Assembly (NCBI GenBank): GCA_017466965.1
Contig: JAFTTD010000386.1
Coordinates: 1 to 14,122 of the forward strand
DNA: 14,122 nucleotides
Direction of reading: 5' to 3'
Source: Bacteroidaceae bacterium
GTDB taxonomy: Bacteria; Bacteroidota; Bacteroidia; Bacteroidales; Bacteroidaceae
The translations under genes and the position numbers were made by a program. Every line of letters starts with the position of its first letter. The stretch's first letter is position 1. Positions 11,501-14,122 of the stretch are shown in pieces. Under the pieces are notes generated by a model. That model ran no database searches, was not told the DNA's origin, and saw only the letters and a program-made list of their open reading frames with translations.

Positions 11501-14122
11501 ACGACCCTGTTCTGTACCGGACTCTCTGTAGGCTTTGGCAAGCTTGGCGATTTCCGTATATGCTTTGGCGGCAGCTTCACCGTCAAGGTTTCTTGCCTCG
11601 TTCACTTCACTGTCAAGAAGCTTCTGTGCGGTAACAACGTCAGTATCGTTCCACTGGTCAGCAGGCTTATTGTTAAGTTCAGTCTGCACCTTTGCAACGC
11701 CGTCTGTGCTTATGCGCTGGTCTGCCTCTGCATTGACAGCCGCATCGTGCCGCTGCTCATGGGTGAAATCTTCCTCAGTAAGTCCCTCAATCTGGCGTTC
11801 GTCCTCATTGAAAAGCTGTTCAAGGAAACGGCTCTGAGTGGGAACGGTTTTTGGGGGAGCGGATGAAGTGGCAGTAGTCGCGGTAGTATCTGTAGCTCGC
11901 GTTATGTTGTCTACAACAGATTTGACCCTATCTATAACAGTTTCGCCAAGGGCATCTACCCACTGCTCAAGTGCTATCTCTCCGTCTAAATATGCATCTA
12001 TAAGCACATCTGCAAAAGCTTCTTCGCTTCCGTATTCCTCGACGAATAAATCCGCCATTGAATCAGGATCGGAGCTTATAAAGGGCGCTATTTCTCCAGC
12101 AGCTCTTTGTCTTTGCTCTGCTGTGAGTGCTGTTGCTCTGTTTTGTCCATCTTCCTGTCCACGTATGCCGACAGTTCCTCGTCCGTCATCGTCAACAGTT
12201 CCGGTTTCAGACAGCCCTTCCGCTTGCTGTACAGCATTATTTCCTTCCACGTTTCCCTTGCTCCCATTATCAGCCCTCCACACAACTTCTCCGGTGCTTT
12301 GTTCAACGAGATTGCCGTTACCCAGCCTTACAAGCCCAGTCGCATTGAAAATTTCGCTGGGGCTTGCGTTAAGCGCGGCCATCTCAACAGCACGCATTAC
12401 ATTGTTGTTGGGGGATATTGTAGCATTGCCGCCAGCATTTCGCAACTCCTGCGAGTTTAACTCGCCAGAAGCCGTCTGTTCTGCGTTTCGTGCCGTGGGG
12501 GGTGTAATTTCATTACCCGAAGTCTGGGGCGCGTTATCGACGTTCTGAGGGCTTGCAGGAGCAAGGGGGTTCTGCATACTATCTGCAACGCCACGGGCAA
12601 TATCTATTGCAGTGCGGGGAGCGCCAATGCCTGCGGAAGTAATTGCGCCAATGATAGCGTTATAAATGACTTCTTCGGCATCGGGAGCGTCAAAGTCAAC
12701 ACCCTTAATAAGCGAGACTATTGCAGGCTCAATGTAAGTCTGAATAGCTTCTTCGCGGGCTTCGGAGACTGCTTCGCCAAGACCGCTTCTTATTGCACGG
12801 GTGATTGCGTTATCCAGCTTGGGGAGCTGCTTGGCGAATACGCCACCAACTTTACCGCCAAGAGAGGGGATACCACCAAATACCTTGCCGAGTGCTACTT
12901 CGGATGCGCCAGTTAGAACACCGTAAGCCACGGCGTCCTGTTCGCTCCAACCCTCTGCAAGCTTCTGCTGATATCCGCTTGCACCGGAAGTCGCGCCAAA
13001 GGTTATTGCGCCCAGATATGGGTGGATAAGACCGGCGGCAACACCCGGAGCCATGCCGCCAACGGACTGTGCTGCATCAAAAAGCAGAGTGTTTTTACCA
13101 CGTTCGGTAAGGTCGGTTCTGAGTGCTTCGGCAGTATATTCGCTTGCGGTGGGCTGGCTTACTTTGCCGGTGATGGTGGCAAGCAGATCGTTGAGAGAAC
13201 CGGACGCACCGGCTTTAACGGCTTCAACGCCAGTGAGTAAGCCTCGACCGTTGCCTCTTTCCATTGCAAGGATTTCGTCGGCTCTGAGCTGTCCCTGGCG
13301 CTGATTGAGAACGCCGTCCATATAGCGCCTGTAAATATCGGCACGATTGGTGCCATTAGCTTTGTCCAGTTCTGCGAGGTAGTTGTACATCTGGGCTTCA
13401 TCAGCACTGAGAAGCTTGGACTTGTTCGCGTTGCCTTGCAACGAATTAAGATTGCCACCGAAAAAGCGGCCTACATCAACTTCGGTAGAAGCGCCACTTG
13501 CTTTAGCTTCATCGGAAAAACTGTCAAAGTATTTCTTGTAGAAATCATCGGCGTATACCTGAGAGCCGTTTGTGGCAATACCGTAGTCAGCCAGTATATC
13601 CGCAAGGTTATTGCGCTCTCGCTGTGCGGTTGATATTTCATCGTCGAAATAAGAACCAAGTAAGGCGGCCTCCCCGGGATTATTCTTCTCGACGAGTTCC
13701 TTTGTACCGCTTACCTTGCTTTCTTTATCAACGGCGTTACGATATGCGCTTATGGCTTCTTCTACTTCGGAAAGGTTGGGGGCGTTTGCGCGGTCTTTGC
13801 GCTGCTCCCAACCTGCAGAGTTATCATGCTTCGCGGCTTCTTTTCTGGCTTTGTCGTCAGCCGCAACAGCATCCTTGAGCATTGAGCCGAACACGGAGTT
13901 GTCGGCGTTTTTGGCGGACTCCGCATAGGCTTTCTGGTTGCGCTGGTTTATCTGATCCTGAATATAGTTGTGATCCTGCCATTTGACGGAAGGGGTGCTG
14001 CCGGGGCGAGTGGTCACAGCGACGGGGACGGCAGGGGATGGGGTGCCTGCTACATTACTACTGGCAGCTTGTGGAGTGTAAGTTTTACCTATGGCGGCAT
14101 GGGCAGCCGCTTTAGCGTCAGA
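8555..14122 (-). CDS. Giant phage polyvalent/virion-associated protein with LPD38-like region (N-terminus outside window)
   Basis: The leftward frame ends at TAA (8555-8557) and is open to the window edge. At least 1855 residues are present: 1820 from a GTG at 14017 plus 35 more in frame upstream (alanine/proline-rich, ending V-P-V-A-V). The GTG is therefore probably not the true start. Numbering from that GTG: 1-270 are helical and charged; 310-475 form a Gly/Ala-rich hydrophobic block (A-Y-G-V-L-T-G-A-S-E, F-G-G-I-P-S-L-G-G-K, E-A-V-S-E-A-R-E-E-A-I-Q) common in very large gut-phage proteins; 480-760 is a low-complexity linker. Residues 970-1310 (A-R-N-L-V-S-N, L-M-P-F-A-K-I-P-A-N-A-V-S-M-S, Y-T-P-A-G-V, L-N-V-G-F-L-Q-P-I-N) match my memory of the LPD38 polyvalent domain; 1430-1820 is a helical C-terminus. 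Such proteins are thought to be packaged and injected with the DNA. No enzyme motif is seen in this portion. Confidence 0.7.
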   Translation of the reverse strand, partial: SDAKAAAHAAIGKTYTPQAASSNVAGTPSPAVPVAVTTRPGSTPSVKWQDHNYIQDQINQRNQKAYAESAKNADNSVFGSMLKDAVAADDKARKEAAKHDNSAGWEQRKDRANAPNLSEVEEAISAYRNAVDKESKVSGTKELVEKNNPGEAALLGSYFDDEISTAQRERNNLADILADYGIATNGSQVYADDFYKKYFDSFSDEAKASGASTEVDVGRFFGGNLNSLQGNANKSKLLSADEAQMYNYLAELDKANGTNRADIYRRYMDGVLNQRQGQLRADEILAMERGNGRGLLTGVEAVKAGASGSLNDLLATITGKVSQPTASEYTAEALRTDLTERGKNTLLFDAAQSVGGMAPGVAAGLIHPYLGAITFGATSGASGYQQKLAEGWSEQDAVAYGVLTGASEVALGKVFGGIPSLGGKVGGVFAKQLPKLDNAITRAIRSGLGEAVSEAREEAIQTYIEPAIVSLIKGVDFDAPDAEEVIYNAIIGAITSAGIGAPRTAIDIARGVADSMQNPLAPASPQNVDNAPQTSGNEITPPTARNAEQTASGELNSQELRNAGGNATISPNNNVMRAVEMAALNASPSEIFNATGLVRLGNGNLVEQSTGEVVWRADNGSKGNVEGNNAVQQAEGLSETGTVDDDGRGTVGIRGQEDGQNRATALTAEQRQRAAGEIAPFISSDPDSMADLFVEEYGSEEAFADVLIDAYLDGEIALEQWVDALGETVIDRVKSVVDNITRATDTTATTATSSAPPKTVPTQSRFLEQLFNEDERQIEGLTEEDFTHEQRHDAAVNAEADQRISTDGVAKVQTELNNKPADQWNDTDVVTAQKLLDSEVNEARNLDGEAAAKAYTEIAKLAKAYRESGTEQGRAMRQRRGFDNSVAGITALAAETLFGEGVNTRKKLKPQRKSEIMNQVADLATRYNNIAQGDVDGIINMIKEVNEIRGTTGLFSKATSKTMNWALEQAKTFPDGEQFLSEVLATQIKSIAGDYVAPSVSDSVKSYRFLSMLSKISTVARNLVSNGVLDGMEMFSNNITVPLDVFLSQFTGTRSTTVERGILSSEAKRKGTTEGMVRSMIQVGLDADLSDAPTKYDQRAGRNFKMTGNFLERFLSTWEKYENYALKTTDEAAKGGIAAEKQRGIDALLAAGKVQEGALSERAKNVALERTLQNDTRLSNFALKARDAANDLLHVGSVGAGDLLMPFAKIPANAVSMSAAYTPAGVVSSAAKLVDVLKAAKDGTLTADQQAEFVQSFGRALTGAGLTAVSTFLGVAGVIKAVDDEDKDKAAAEKSAGQSGVQINLDAFGRMLNGESADWKAGDKLLNVGFLQPINANLTMGLALADAYNSDEEITLKTAAEFNAEALAESILDFPAVSQIKNMADNFKYSDEEEILGKAKDAALGFAGDVAGSFVPNALRGIAAGTDPYIRDIYSGETTVEQTMDNIKAGIPDLRETLPVATDSWGNPKMQMAGPGLNFLNQNILPGAVNVYQPNAMMPELERLTEAGITGLYPDRSAPGKISDTELSYEDKQQYLKVANSLENKLYNEAVNSGFYKGLTDEQKGEWLRDIQSYAESAADTAFCESKGIKTDKPSDTEKLLQGVDKPGTSNDVPALKEENVLEYLLFSSQFSKLTGKGDYSGVDALLANLDRFDENTKDVINNKDFSNLGDLLAFKDAGSNAETYYTIKDSIGEKQWEMDVNSPTGSHVRMGGLANADIPVEEKDKLVNTGAFDLSKTGKATYEILRNYNLSPELASTFFDYADWTQNAGKEAESNGTLTAYETATALSKIPGLDNNTRSRIFNDFKAAFQTTGNDYGAWNKNNYTTALNRSTNYGRRVGNNEALEALLAAAGIK

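Noticed and set aside
11838..12548. 236-codon rightward ORF inside the giant leftward gene
   Set aside because: It is antisense to the linker of the giant gene, is rich in Ser/Ala/Pro with no motif, and has no promoter or family pattern. It is a shadow of the GC-biased coding frame.

Overview
The window looks like part of a tailed-phage or prophage genome from a low-to-moderate GC Firmicute, most likely a gut Clostridia host. The evidence is densely packed short genes with strong AGGAGG-type ribosome-binding sites and ATGA/TAATG stop-start overlaps. The gene families are also typical of such phages: an SSB-like protein, a DUF6291-like replication protein, a DnaC-type loader, a RuvC-like resolvase, a MazG-like protein, a C5 methyltransferase, DUF551-like and DUF6378-like proteins, and a giant polyvalent protein. 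The host assignment is inferred from protein style only; no host gene, tRNA, integrase or attachment site is visible.

Layout. Bases 1-8515 are one rightward early/accessory gene train. (a) 2-2200 is the replication and recombination module: the end of an SSB-like protein, a replication protein whose gene carries eight 11-bp tandem repeats (possible origin), a DnaC/DnaI-like helicase loader and a RuvC-like Holliday-junction resolvase. (b) 2200-3400 holds small proteins: a membrane protein, a membrane-anchored MazG-like protein and two unknowns. (c) 3397-4785 is a C5-cytosine methyltransferase locus that is circularly permuted (motifs IV-VI-VIII-TRD-IX-X-I-II) and split into two reading frames. 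Four apparent frame changes fall in the target-recognition region. (d) 4799-8515 is a run of small accessory genes: zinc-ribbon, LIDAD-type, DUF551-like, DUF6378-like, Cys-rich, XRE-type HTH, RHH-like, a lipoprotein, and two tiny ORFs of 54 and 28 codons. Several carry lesions: a frameshift near 5745, an amber codon at 6482, and an ATT where a start codon is expected at 6911.

A bidirectional terminator hairpin (8524-8554) separates this train from one very long leftward gene (8555 to beyond 14122). It encodes at least 1855 residues without a stop and resembles the large polyvalent/LPD38-type proteins of phages, thought to be packaged and injected. The window therefore spans the convergent junction of the early (rightward) and late/virion (leftward) transcripts.

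The best leads for something new are the permuted and split methyltransferase with its repeat-associated frame changes, and the helically phased 11-bp repeats inside the replication gene. The lesions in accessory genes, beside intact replication and virion genes, point either to relaxed selection in a prophage or to local assembly indels; the reads would tell which.
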